Position numbers and translations under genes: made by a program
The notes under the pieces: generated by a model
What the model saw: only the letters and a program-made list of their open reading frames with translations
Databases searched by the model: none
Told to the model about the DNA's origin: nothing
DNA from: Paraburkholderia sejongensis
Lineage (GTDB): Bacteria; Pseudomonadota; Gammaproteobacteria; Burkholderiales; Burkholderiaceae
DNA: 64,000 bases
NCBI RefSeq assembly: GCF_020880815.1
Contig: NZ_JAJITD010000027.1
Coordinates: 1-64,000 of the forward strand
Direction of reading: 5' to 3'
Part shown: piece by piece, positions 40,166-49,244 of the stretch
Layout of the letters: every line of letters starts with the position of its first letter
Numbering within the stretch: the stretch's first letter is position 1

Positions 40166-42175
40166 CTACCTGGCAGTCGCATCGCGCAGAAATTCGATCA
40201 GCACTTCGGGCCGGACCGGCTTCACAAAGTGCCGCGCAAACCCTGCTTCACGTGACCGCAAAATGTCTTCGGGCGCTCCGAACCCACTAAGCGTCACGAA
40301 AAGCGCCTGGGCTGTTCCGGGTAACGTACGGAGGTGCCGGCCCAGTTCATAGCCACTCATTCCGGGCAGGCCAATGTCAAGGATGACTGCATCAGCGTGA
40401 AAACTCTGCGCGATTGCCTGAGCACTCTGCGCATTAAACGCGCATCGCACCTCGTGCCCATCCAGCACCATTGCGAGCGATTGCGCTGCATCCTGATTGT
40501 CGTCGACGATCAACACGCGTAGGCGTACTGGTTGCGCTGTCGGTAATTCGATCATTGCAGCCACGACTTCGGCAGGAGCATCGGCTGCCGGCAACGACAC
40601 GGTGAACTGCGATCCATGCCCAACGCCATCGCTTGCAGCGGTAACATGGCCGCCGTGCATCTTGACCAGATTCTCGACAACAGACAGACCGATGCCCAGC
40701 CCCGATCGTCCCCGCCCCTCGGCCGGGGCGAGCTGAACATACGGCTCGAACATCCGCGCCAGCTGGGACAGCGGGATGCCCATCCCGTTGTCCCGAACGA
40801 CGACCTGCACCGTGCCCGGGAGGGCGGTCACTTCGATCGCTATCTCCGAGCTGTCATTCGAATACTTGATCGCGTTATCCAGAAGGTTGGAAAACACCTG
40901 GGTTAGCCTGACACGGTCTGCGTTCACCAGAACCGCAGAACCGGGCAGGGTTACCTGGATATGGTCCCGGTGCTCCTCTGCTGCTGGTGCGTTGATTTCC
41001 ACCGCGCTGCGCACAGCCTCGCGGATGTCGAATACCTCGCACTGCAAGCGGATCTTCCCGCTGCTGATGCGCGACACGTCCAGCAGGTCGTCTATCAGAC
41101 GGGTGAGATGTTCGCATTGGCGCTCGACCATCAGGCGTGCCCATTCCACCTCCGGGGGCACCACTGCGCTGAACTGTTTGATAATCCGCGCAGCATTGCG
41201 GATCGGCGCCAGGGGGTTTCGCAACTCATGAGCCAACGTGGCCAGAAAGGCATCTTTGCGGCGATCGGTCTCGCGAAGCGACTCTTCGGCTATTGTGCGT
41301 CGGGTGATATCGGTCAATGTGCCGGTGAAGGACCGCATCGAACCTTCCCGGTCCACCCTGAACCGGCCGTGCAGCTCTACGACGCGTGGCATACGGTTAT
41401 CGATGCGCAGGATACGAAAGGTTGCATGAAAGTCGCTTCCGTGCTGCATCGAGTCCATGTATTGAGTGATTAATGCTTCGGCATCGTCGGGATGCACAAG
41501 CTTGCGCACGAACGCACTACACGACAGGGGCCCGTCGGAATGCGGCTGCCCTGTTATCTCGTACATGCGGGAGTTTTCCCAGATGCCCGCGCGCGTCGGG
41601 ATATCCCACTCAAATATTCCCGAACCGGCGGCGGAGGCCGCCATCCGGAGCCGCTCCTCGCTCTTTTGTTGCGCGGCGAGTGCCTTGTCCCGCTCACCAG
41701 TGGTCGCAGCGATCTGCCGGTCCTGATCCTCGAGCAGCTGTCTGATCGCGCTGTGGATAGTCACACTGAACAGAGCTTCAATCAGTTGATGCGCTGCACT
41801 CTGCACGCTACGCGGCGTAGGCGTATCTGTAAAAAATTCCCTTGATGCCTGCTGTACGCAGCGCTGCAGCAGGTTGAGCTCCCGAAACAGTTCATCGAGC
41901 TGGTACCCGTGCAACCAGCGGTCGCGACCGTGCATTCTTGCGTCGCTGTGAAGACGCGCAAGCGTCGTCTCTTCAGGGGGCGCACACAAAACGGCGCAAA
42001 TTTCCTCGTGGAGTAACGGAAGATGGTCCAGCAACTGGTCAGTTGTTAGCTTGCCCGCCAGCTCGATCGTCGGATCGAATCTGACTGCACGCAGCCAGCG
42101 GCGCGTTATGAGTCCCCGCTTACCTCGCAGGTAAGATGCGAGTTCGGGGAATGGACCACTTTGCAACAGCTTCAT
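40166..42175 (-). CDS. Hybrid sensor histidine kinase / response regulator
   Basis: A 669-residue soluble protein. Residues 1-155 are helical and resemble an RsbRD-type N-terminal sensor domain. A PAS/PAC domain spans 172-300 (SEERLRMAASAAGSGIFEWDIP to FTGTLTDITRR). HisKA has the phospho-acceptor His316 in LAHELRNPLAP, and HATPase_c has Asn434, DNGMGI at 462-467 and GLGIGLSVV. A receiver domain covers 552-669 with phospho-acceptor Asp600 in AVILDIGLPGMSGYELG. No transmembrane segment, so it is cytosolic. It probably signals through phosphorelay to a partner not encoded here. It precedes the nsrR pseudogene on the same strand, suggesting a former stress or redox signalling unit. Confidence 0.92.
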   Translation of the reverse strand: MKLLQSGPFPELASYLRGKRGLITRRWLRAVRFDPTIELAGKLTTDQLLDHLPLLHEEICAVLCAPPEETTLARLHSDARMHGRDRWLHGYQLDELFRELNLLQRCVQQASREFFTDTPTPRSVQSAAHQLIEALFSVTIHSAIRQLLEDQDRQIAATTGERDKALAAQQKSEERLRMAASAAGSGIFEWDIPTRAGIWENSRMYEITGQPHSDGPLSCSAFVRKLVHPDDAEALITQYMDSMQHGSDFHATFRILRIDNRMPRVVELHGRFRVDREGSMRSFTGTLTDITRRTIAEESLRETDRRKDAFLATLAHELRNPLAPIRNAARIIKQFSAVVPPEVEWARLMVERQCEHLTRLIDDLLDVSRISSGKIRLQCEVFDIREAVRSAVEINAPAAEEHRDHIQVTLPGSAVLVNADRVRLTQVFSNLLDNAIKYSNDSSEIAIEVTALPGTVQVVVRDNGMGIPLSQLARMFEPYVQLAPAEGRGRSGLGIGLSVVENLVKMHGGHVTAASDGVGHGSQFTVSLPAADAPAEVVAAMIELPTAQPVRLRVLIVDDNQDAAQSLAMVLDGHEVRCAFNAQSAQAIAQSFHADAVILDIGLPGMSGYELGRHLRTLPGTAQALFVTLSGFGAPEDILRSREAGFARHFVKPVRPEVLIEFLRDATAR

Positions 42176-42328
42176 GACGGCTCTACACCAGTGCTGATAC
42201 CCACGCCTGATCGGCGCCTTGCAGCCTTATGAACTCGCTCTTGTCTATTAGCATCGGTGATTCAAAGTCTCTGTCGGGGTTCGTAGGGCTTTATCACGAT
42301 AATACCCGAGGTCGGATAGGATGACCCA

Positions 42329-43046
42329 ATGGAGACGACGAAATCACTCTATCTCGGTCATCGAATCCCGGCCTCGATCATCGGACTTGCGGTGAGGTGG
42401 TACTTCCGGTTCAACGTGACCCTGCGCGAAGTCGCGGAACTGCTGTTTGAGCGGGGCGACACACGAGACGGTTCGCCGCCCGTGCGACCGGTTCGGGGCT
42501 GCCTTTGCACGCCGGGCGAGGTCACTCGGCGCGAACTCGGGTCCACTTGGCATCCTGACGAAATGTTCGTCCGCCTGCGTGGCAAACCTTACCTACTGTG
42601 GCGTGCGGTCGACGAACGTGACGCCGAGTGGGACGTCCTGGTGGAAAAGCAGCGCGACCAGGGTGCAGTCAAACGCTTCTCCCTGCGCGTGCTGCATTCA
42701 GCACCGGTGCCGAGCCGGATTGTCACAGACCAATTGCGCAGCTACCCAGCGGCGAAGACAGACATCCCGGAACTGGCCGGCGTCAAGCACATGTTCCTCG
42801 AAGCTTCGGCACGGGTGAACAACCGCCCAGAGAACAGTCATCAACCGACGCGCCGGCGTGAACGCGCCATGGCGTGGATTTCGCGATCCGGTTCGCACCC
42901 AGGCCTTCCTTTCAAGCTGCGGCCCGATCCGGCAGTACTTCGCATTGCCGCACCATCGAATGACGGCCTGGTGCCATCGCGCGAAACTCAAAGGAAGCCT
43001 CACGGCGTGGTATCGGTGGACCCTAGCCGATGCTCTATTTCGCTGA
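42329..43046 (+). pseudogene. IS6-family transposase, frameshifted relic
   Basis: ATG 42329 starts METTKSLYLGHRIPASIIGLAVRWYFRFNVTLREVAELLFERG. Then the conserved text moves to another frame (THETVRRPCDRFGAAFARRAR), returns for STWHPDEMFVRLRGKPYLLWRAVDERDAEWDVLV, IVTDQLRSYPAAKTDIPELAGVKHM and SARVNNRPENSHQPTRRRERAM, and shifts again for GFRDPVRTQAFLSSCGPIRQYFAL. Catalytic D, D and E are all still readable. It is a different IS6 subgroup from the element at 37509. Clear terminal repeats were not found. Confidence 0.88.
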
Positions 43047-43110
43047 TCGATGGGCATACCAATGTATTCAGGCGATTCTTCATCACTATCGCCAAGTTGG
43101 CAACGCCCTT

Positions 43111-43965
43111 TCAAACCTTGCGCCCCGGAATATTTGTAAACGGTGCTAGTGCTTGTGGTGTGGGCGAGGACGTTGAGATGCGTTCCGCGGTTTCCTGCAT
43201 CATCGGGATGAAACGCGTAAGCGCGCGCTTCAGCGTCCACTTACCCGCGAGCACAGACAGCTGCAATGCCGCGACGACGCGATGCCCCGAATCGAAGATC
43301 GGCACGGCAAGCGCGAGATCTCCGCGAAAGTACTCCTCGTTGCAATAGGCAAAGCCGCGCTCGCGCGACAAACGCAACTCCTCCATCAGTGCATTGATGT
43401 CGGTAATCGTGTTCGGTGTGTACTTGACGCGCTCGCACGCGACGAGATATTGGTGCGCTTGTTCTTCGTCGAGTGCGGATAGATACGCGCGTCCCGCCGA
43501 CGAGCAATAAATTGGAATGCGACGCCCGACCGGCATGTGAACGAGCAGCCGCATCAGGCTGGGAAAGCGACCGATGTAGATCATGTCCGTGCCCGATGGC
43601 TCGGCAAGGTTCACTGTTTCGCCAGAGGTGCGATTGAGTTCGAGCAGGAACGGATTCGCCCGACTTAGCAACGGATGTGATTCGAGATATTTGCATCCGA
43701 TCTCCAGCGTACGCGACGACAGCGAGTAGCGCTTCGTCGCAGGATCTTTTTCCAGCAGGCCGAGCGCCTCGAGCGTGAACGCGAAGCGCTGGGTGGCGCT
43801 CTTCGAAATGCCCGCTATTGCCGCGATTTCCGGCAGATTCAGCGCCCGGTTTTCGGGGTCGAAGGCGTTGAGCACGGTGATCCCCGTAGCGAGCGACTGG
43901 ACGAAAAGCGTCGACTCCTCCGGCGATGAATTGGCCGGCTGCGGACCGCGAATGGTGTGGGGCAT
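43111..43965 (-). CDS. IclR-family transcriptional regulator
   Basis: A 284-residue regulator. The N-terminal winged helix (LATGITVLNAFDPENRALNLPEIAAIAGISKSATQRFAFTLEALGLLEKD) and the C-terminal GAF-like effector domain (DMIYIGRFPS, VGRRIPIYCSSAGRAYLSAL, GFAYCNEEYFRGDLALAVPIFD) are complete. Start ATG 43965; an upstream extension to 44040 is rejected as it enters the operator region. It is divergent from the ABC transporter and oxidoreductase operon, so it probably controls uptake and oxidation of that substrate. Confidence 0.9.
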   Translation of the reverse strand: MPHTIRGPQPANSSPEESTLFVQSLATGITVLNAFDPENRALNLPEIAAIAGISKSATQRFAFTLEALGLLEKDPATKRYSLSSRTLEIGCKYLESHPLLSRANPFLLELNRTSGETVNLAEPSGTDMIYIGRFPSLMRLLVHMPVGRRIPIYCSSAGRAYLSALDEEQAHQYLVACERVKYTPNTITDINALMEELRLSRERGFAYCNEEYFRGDLALAVPIFDSGHRVVAALQLSVLAGKWTLKRALTRFIPMMQETAERISTSSPTPQALAPFTNIPGRKV

Positions 43966-43997
43966 GGTAGTGAAGGGCAGCGCAATGCGGGATGAAT

Positions 43998-44171
43998 ATA
44001 TTGAATCACAATATCCGAGATAAAGCGACGACGTGGCCACCCTTGGGTCGAGCGAGCTGCGTTCAGCATATGCAAACTTGGCTAATTCCGCAACTTATCA
44101 AGGTAAACGCCGTGTTGACCCTTGGTAAATGGACGGCTATAAATGATTGTTGTGCGATATACGAATATCGC
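43998..44171. promoter_or_regulatory. Divergent control region of the amine-uptake operon
   Basis: A strong sigma70-type promoter points right: TTGACC (44115-44120), a 17-bp spacer and TATAAA (44138-44143). Just downstream is a palindrome GCGATAT-acga-ATATCGC (44154-44171), near the expected transcription start, a good repressor site. On the IclR side an inverted repeat ATATTG-aatca-CAATAT spans 43998-44014, about 33 bp upstream of iclR. Both are candidate IclR operators. Confidence 0.75.
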
Positions 44172-44231
44172 TATGCAATACAATTGCAGACTCAAAAGCC
44201 GCATCGCTGACCGACCTAGGAAGGGGGTTCC

Positions 44232-44990
44232 ATGTTGAAGAAGCTGAGTGTCTTGATGGCGGGCATCCTGTGCGTTGCCTCGATGTCAATCGCGCATGCA
44301 GATCCGGCGCCCTTACGGGTAGGCGCGACGCCCACGGCCGTGCCTTTCAACTTCCTCGATCCCAAGACCAACACGCTGCGCGGTGCAATGATCGATGTCG
44401 CGGAAGCGGTAGGCAAGGAAGCGGGCTACAAGACGGACATCGCGCCGATCCCGTTTGCGTCGCTCGTGCCCTCGCTGCAAACGAACAAGATCGACCTCAT
44501 TTCATCGGCGTTCGCTAAAACTGCTCAACGCGCGCAGGTCGTCGATTTCACCCAGATCGTCCTCGAATATGGCGAAGGGCTTATCGTGCCCGCCGACGAT
44601 AAAATCGACTATAAGAACCTCGCGGAACTGAAGGGTAAGACCGTCGGCGTGCAGATCGGCACGCTGTACGTCGATCCGCTCAAGGCGACGCCAGGAGTTA
44701 AGGAAGTGAGGATGTACGAGACCATGTCCGACCTGATGCGCGACGTGTCGCTGCATCGTTTGGATGCCGCGATCGGCGACGGCCCCGTCATCGCGTATCA
44801 GGTGCGCGCACAGGGCGGGAGCGGCGTGCGTTATGTCGATAGTTACAAGCCATCGCTGCCCACGAACATCGCGCTCGCGGTACGCAAGGGGGACGACGCG
44901 CGTCGCGCGCAACTCGATGCCGCTATCACGAAACTCAAAGCCGACGGTACCATCAGCGCGATCCTGAAGAAGTGGAACGTTAGTCACTAA
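44232..44990 (+). CDS. Amino-acid ABC transporter substrate-binding protein
   Basis: A 252-residue periplasmic binding protein of the SBP_bac_3 family. A Sec signal peptide occupies residues 1-23 (cleavage after AHA). The mature part has LRVGATPTAVPFNFLDP, TNTLRGAMIDVAEAVGKEAGYK, LISSAFAKTAQRAQVVDFTQ and LKGKTVGVQIGT, the usual layout for polar amino-acid binders, though the typical Arg77-equivalent text is changed to AFAKTAQR. It is preceded by the strong AGGAAGGGGG site. It is the first gene of a five-gene operon with permease, ATPase and two FAD oxidoreductases, so the ligand is likely an amino acid, opine or polyamine derivative that they oxidise. Confidence 0.9.
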   Translation: MLKKLSVLMAGILCVASMSIAHADPAPLRVGATPTAVPFNFLDPKTNTLRGAMIDVAEAVGKEAGYKTDIAPIPFASLVPSLQTNKIDLISSAFAKTAQRAQVVDFTQIVLEYGEGLIVPADDKIDYKNLAELKGKTVGVQIGTLYVDPLKATPGVKEVRMYETMSDLMRDVSLHRLDAAIGDGPVIAYQVRAQGGSGVRYVDSYKPSLPTNIALAVRKGDDARRAQLDAAITKLKADGTISAILKKWNVSH

Positions 44991-45023
44991 TCCGCAACCG
45001 GTTGTGCAACTCTGGATACGCAG

Positions 45024-45683
45024 ATGTTTGATTTATTCATAAACGATGCGATCGAATTCATGCCCGTTCTCATGCAGGGCGTACTGACGACGATCGCCAT
45101 TACCGCCGCCGCGCTGGTGATCGCCACATTGCTAGGACTCGTCTGGGCGTTGCTGCGCGTAAGCGGCGTCGCTCCCCTCGTACACGCTAGCCGTGTGCTG
45201 ACGAACCTTGTGCGTGGCGTGCCGATCATCGTGATTCTCTTCTACATGTACTTCGTCATGCCGCAGTTCGGCGTGAGTCTCACCGCATTTCAAGCGGGCG
45301 CGATGGGTTTAGGCATCGCGTATTCGTCATATATGGCCGAAGTATTTCGCGCGGGCATCGACGCGGTGGATTCAGGACAATACGAAGCCGCGCAATCCAT
45401 CGGTATGTCGCGAATGAAGCTGATGCGTCGCGTGGTCTTACCGCAGGCTCTGCGGATCGCACTGCCTCCGTATGGCAACAACGTCGTGATGATGCTCAAG
45501 GACTCGTCGCAAACGGCGGTCATCACCGTCGTGGAATTGTCGATGCAGAGCAAACTGATTGCAGCGGCGACGTTCAAGAGCGCAACGGTTTTCACGTTGG
45601 TTGCCTTGATTTATCTGGTGATGAGCTTGCCGATGATGTACGGAATTGGACGACTAGAACGGCGCTTCGGGAAAGGCAATTGA
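45024..45683 (+). CDS. Amino-acid ABC transporter permease (HisM/GlnP type)
   Basis: A 219-residue inner-membrane protein with about five helices. It carries the HEQRAL-type N-terminal region (MPVLMQGVLTTIAITAAALVIATLLGLVWALLRV) and the EAA loop (YEAAQSIGMSRMKLMRRVVLPQALRIALPP) that docks the ATPase. Only one permease gene is present, so it probably forms a homodimer. It lies 33 bp after the binding-protein gene and overlaps the ATPase gene by 4 bp. Confidence 0.92.
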   Translation: MFDLFINDAIEFMPVLMQGVLTTIAITAAALVIATLLGLVWALLRVSGVAPLVHASRVLTNLVRGVPIIVILFYMYFVMPQFGVSLTAFQAGAMGLGIAYSSYMAEVFRAGIDAVDSGQYEAAQSIGMSRMKLMRRVVLPQALRIALPPYGNNVVMMLKDSSQTAVITVVELSMQSKLIAAATFKSATVFTLVALIYLVMSLPMMYGIGRLERRFGKGN

Positions 45684-46423
45684 TCAAGATAGAGAATATC
45701 CGGAAATCATTCGGCACCCATTGTGTTCTGCGGGACATTAATGCGGAAATCCGCAAGGGCGAAGTCGTGTGTCTGATCGGTCCTTCGGGTTCAGGCAAGT
45801 CGACGCTTCTGCGCTGCATCAATGGTCTGGAGCAATACGACGGCGGCCGCATCACGATCGATGGTCTTCCTGTCGACGCGAAAGACCGGCAGATCAACGC
45901 GATCCGGCAGCGCGTCTCGATGGTGTTTCAGCGCTTCAATCTGTTCCCGCACCGCACGGCGCTGGAGAACGTAATGGAAGGACCGGTTCACGTAAAGGGG
46001 GAGAGCGTCGCGCAGGCAACGGCGCGTGCGAAGGAATTGCTCGCATCGGTCGGTCTCGCGGAGAAGACGCAACACTATCCACGCCAACTGTCGGGTGGAC
46101 AGCAGCAGCGCGTCGCGATCGCACGGGCGCTAGCGATGGAACCAGAGGCTATTCTCTTCGACGAGCCGACCTCCGCGCTCGATCCCGAACTCGTCGGCGA
46201 AGTGTTGTCCGTGATGCGTGCGCTCGCGGACAAAGGCATGACGATGGTGGTCGTCACGCACGAGATGGACTTCGCGCGCTGCGTCTCGGATCGCACGTTG
46301 TTCCTTGATGGCGGGCGCATCGCGGAACAAGGGCCGTCACGCGAGGTGTTGACTTACCCCAAGAACGAACGGGTTCGTGACTTTCTGAAGCGCATTACCC
46401 ACGCTGAGAGGCTGCCGTCATGA
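45680..46423 (+). CDS. Amino-acid ABC transporter ATP-binding protein
   Basis: A 247-residue ATPase of the GlnQ/HisP type. Walker A is GPSGSGKST, the Q-loop lies in VSMVFQRFNLFPH, the signature is LSGGQQQRVAIARAL, and Walker B is AILFDEPTSALDPE, followed by the switch His in VVVTHEMDFA. All are intact. It starts at TTG 45680, overlapping the permease stop, and overlaps the next gene by 4 bp, so the operon is tightly coupled. Confidence 0.93.
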   Translation: MIKIENIRKSFGTHCVLRDINAEIRKGEVVCLIGPSGSGKSTLLRCINGLEQYDGGRITIDGLPVDAKDRQINAIRQRVSMVFQRFNLFPHRTALENVMEGPVHVKGESVAQATARAKELLASVGLAEKTQHYPRQLSGGQQQRVAIARALAMEPEAILFDEPTSALDPELVGEVLSVMRALADKGMTMVVVTHEMDFARCVSDRTLFLDGGRIAEQGPSREVLTYPKNERVRDFLKRITHAERLPS

Positions 46424-47718
46424 AACGCGATCCATTCGAACCGGCCAGCACCCTGTGGGCGAGCACAACCGCGCCGTGGAATCCGGCGAGCACGCTCGGC
46501 GAGTCCATCGATATCGATGTCGCCGTGATTGGTGCGGGCTTCACGGGTCTATCCGCAGCGTACCATCTCGCGAAAGTGGGGCGGCAAGTGGCGTTGTTCG
46601 ATGCATTTGAGGTGGGGAATCGCGCATCTGGGCGCAACGGCGGGCAGGTTGTGCCCGGCTTCAAGCCGATGCCGAGCGCGTTGATCGAACGCTTCGGTCG
46701 TGACGTAGCCGCAAAGATGACGCGTTTCGCGTACGGCAACGCCGAATATCTGTTCGACCTCGTAGCCGCTCTGCGGATCAATTGCGCGCCGACGCGAACG
46801 GGCTGGATTCAGGGAGCGTTCTCGGCGGGCTCTGTGGGCTATCTCGAACGGCGTGTGCGGGAGATCAACGCACATGGCGGCGATGTCGAGTATCTATGCG
46901 CCGACGCGATGTTCGATGCAACCGGCTCGCGCTTCTGGCCCGCCGGTTTACTAGAGCGACGCGCGGGGGCATTGCATCCGCTCGCGTTCGCACGCGGACT
47001 CGCACTAGCGGCCGGCGAGCAGGGCGTTACGTTGTACGAGCATTCGCCGGTCGATGGTATCCATGAAAGGTCCGGGGACGCGGTGGTGCTCAAGGTTGGC
47101 GGTCACACCGTTCGGGCGCGTCGCGTCATTATCGCGACCGATGCTTATACCGGGACGCTGTGGCCGGCGGTGGCCCATTCGTACGTGACCGTGGCGAGCG
47201 CGCAGATCGCGACGGAGCCGCTGTCCGCGGCGCTGCAAGAAGCGCTGCTGCCGAGACGTGCGGGGATATCCGAGACGCGCAAGATCACGTATTACTGCCG
47301 GATCGATCCGGAAGGCCGCTTCGTCATCGGCGGACGCGGGCGTGCGGCCGATTACATCGATGGGGCGACGGAACAGCAGCTTCGGGCCGCCGCCATCGCG
47401 CGGTTTCCGCAGCTTGCAGGCGTGCGCTGGGAGCATCGGTGGGCGTGTCGCGTCGGCATGACGATCGACGATTTGCCGCGTATCCATCAACTCGCTCCGA
47501 GCATCTGGACGGCATACGGTTATTGCGGCCGCGGTGTCGCGATGGCAACCGCGCTCGGCCGCGTGCTTGCCGATGCGATCAATGGCGTGCCAGCCGACCA
47601 GTTGGATTTTCCGGTTACTCCGGTGAGCCGCCTTCCTCTCTATCCCGCGCGCCAGTTCGCCGCCGCCCTCGCGATCAGTTGGTACCGACTGCGCGACGCG
47701 CTCGGTCAACCGGCATGA
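46420..47718 (+). CDS. FAD-dependent amine oxidase (PuuB-like)
   Basis: A 432-residue flavoprotein. Its N-terminus (LWASTTAPWNPASTLGESIDIDVAVIGAGFTGLSAAYHLAK) contains the dinucleotide motif, followed by NRASGRNGGQVVPGFKP. The RNGGQ text is that of gamma-glutamylputrescine oxidase-type DAO proteins. The C-terminus has GYCGRGVAMATALGRVLADAI for FAD binding. It probably oxidises an amino or imino group of the imported substrate, giving an aldehyde or keto acid. It overlaps the ATPase gene by 4 bp. Confidence 0.88.
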   Translation: MKRDPFEPASTLWASTTAPWNPASTLGESIDIDVAVIGAGFTGLSAAYHLAKVGRQVALFDAFEVGNRASGRNGGQVVPGFKPMPSALIERFGRDVAAKMTRFAYGNAEYLFDLVAALRINCAPTRTGWIQGAFSAGSVGYLERRVREINAHGGDVEYLCADAMFDATGSRFWPAGLLERRAGALHPLAFARGLALAAGEQGVTLYEHSPVDGIHERSGDAVVLKVGGHTVRARRVIIATDAYTGTLWPAVAHSYVTVASAQIATEPLSAALQEALLPRRAGISETRKITYYCRIDPEGRFVIGGRGRAADYIDGATEQQLRAAAIARFPQLAGVRWEHRWACRVGMTIDDLPRIHQLAPSIWTAYGYCGRGVAMATALGRVLADAINGVPADQLDFPVTPVSRLPLYPARQFAAALAISWYRLRDALGQPA

Positions 47719-47756
47719 TGCCGGCGCTATCGCACTCATAACAGGATAGGAACAAC

Positions 47757-49016
47757 ATGGCAGAGGGATTTGATCCGGTGGATGTGGCCATCGTCGGCGG
47801 TGGCATCATTGGCGCCAGCACCGCTTACTGGCTCGCCAAAGCGGGCGTGCCGACCGCGCTATTCGAGAAAGGCATCCTCGCGTGCGAGCAGTCGTCCCGC
47901 AATTGGGGATGGGTACGCACGCTATCGCGCGACTTGCCGGAAGTGCCGCTCGCACTACTTGCGAATCGCCGCTGGAGCGAGTTTCAGCAGCAAGTCGATG
48001 TTGGCTATTGCCAGAACGGCTTGCTCTATCTGCAGGAAAACGATCGCGATGCGGATGATCACGCGCGCTGGTACGAAAATGCGAAAGTCTATGGCGCGCA
48101 GGCCTCGTTCCTGACGAAGCGCGGCGCGCAGAAGCTGCTGCCTGCCAGCGCTCGTGCATGGACAGGCGCGATGTACAGCGCGAGCTGCGGTGTCGCCGAA
48201 CCAACAAAGGCGACGGCCGGCATCGCCGCGCTCGCGCGGCAGGCCGGCGCGATCATCGTCGAGAACTGCGCAGTGCGCGGTATCGAGCGCAGTGCGGGCC
48301 GCGTCAGTGCCGTCGTCACCGAAAGGGGGCCTGTGCAGGCGCGGAGCGTTCTGGTGGCGGCGGGCGCGTGGTCGCGTCTGTTCTGTGGCAACCTCGGCAT
48401 CGAGTTTCCGCAGCTCAAGGTGCGCGGATCAGTGCTGCGCACGGCGCCGTTCGACGCGAACATGTGGGTGTCCATTAACGGCAAGGATTTCACGTGCCGT
48501 AAGCGCGCGGACGGCGGCTACACGGTCTCACAGTTCTCCGCGTCACTCGCCGAACTCGTGCCGGACAGCTTCCGCTTGATGACCAAATTCATTCGGCCAT
48601 GGATCGAGAACCGGTCGATCGTGCGCGTACGCGTGAGCGAACGTTTCTTTGATGAATTGAGGATCCCGCGACGCTTCTCAACCGATCGCGAGACGCCGTT
48701 CGAGCACTGTCGCATGCTCGATCCGCCGCCGTATGCGAAGGGCGTCGAGCAAGCGTGGACACGTTTGCGAGAAGCCTTTCCGGTGTTCAATGGCGCACGA
48801 ATCGCGCATTCGTGGGGCGGCTATATCGACGTCACGCCCGACGCGATGCCGGTTATCGGAGCGCTCCACGATGTGCCCGGCCTTTATCTCGCATCGGGCT
48901 TTTCCGGACATGGGTTCGGCATCGGACCGGCGGTCGGCGAATGCGTCGCGGCGCTGATTTGCGGCAACGAGCCTCCCGTCGATCTCAAACCGTTTTGTTT
49001 GACGAGATTTGCATAA
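47757..49016 (+). CDS. FAD-dependent oxidoreductase (DadA/opine-oxidase-like)
   Basis: A 419-residue flavoprotein with VAIVGGGIIGASTAYWLAKAGV near the N-terminus, then SSRNWGWVRTLSRD, and the C-terminal signature YLASGFSGHGFGIGPAVGECVAALI. NWGWVR is typical of a DAO subgroup linked to uptake of modified amino acids, including opine-type substrates. It lies 38 bp after the PuuB-like gene with its own GATAGGAAC ribosome-binding site. Two different DAO enzymes in one operon suggest two-step oxidation or two related substrates. Neither is frameshifted. Confidence 0.88.
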   Translation: MAEGFDPVDVAIVGGGIIGASTAYWLAKAGVPTALFEKGILACEQSSRNWGWVRTLSRDLPEVPLALLANRRWSEFQQQVDVGYCQNGLLYLQENDRDADDHARWYENAKVYGAQASFLTKRGAQKLLPASARAWTGAMYSASCGVAEPTKATAGIAALARQAGAIIVENCAVRGIERSAGRVSAVVTERGPVQARSVLVAAGAWSRLFCGNLGIEFPQLKVRGSVLRTAPFDANMWVSINGKDFTCRKRADGGYTVSQFSASLAELVPDSFRLMTKFIRPWIENRSIVRVRVSERFFDELRIPRRFSTDRETPFEHCRMLDPPPYAKGVEQAWTRLREAFPVFNGARIAHSWGGYIDVTPDAMPVIGALHDVPGLYLASGFSGHGFGIGPAVGECVAALICGNEPPVDLKPFCLTRFA

Positions 49017-49244
49017 CGAAACTTTGACTCAGAATTTATTGAGGATTGTTAATTTTTAAAAAATTAACTTTCGCCGGAATCATCTGTTGCTAGTCTTCGG
49101 ATAGAGAGGATGGCTTGCTTATAGATGTCCGGAAATAATGCTGTGGATAGCTGAATAAATACTTTCACAAAGGTGAGGGAAACCGCACTGAAGAAGCGAG
49201 TTTCTACAACCTGATAGTCGACGCCCGTGTGAAGCGGAGGAGCC

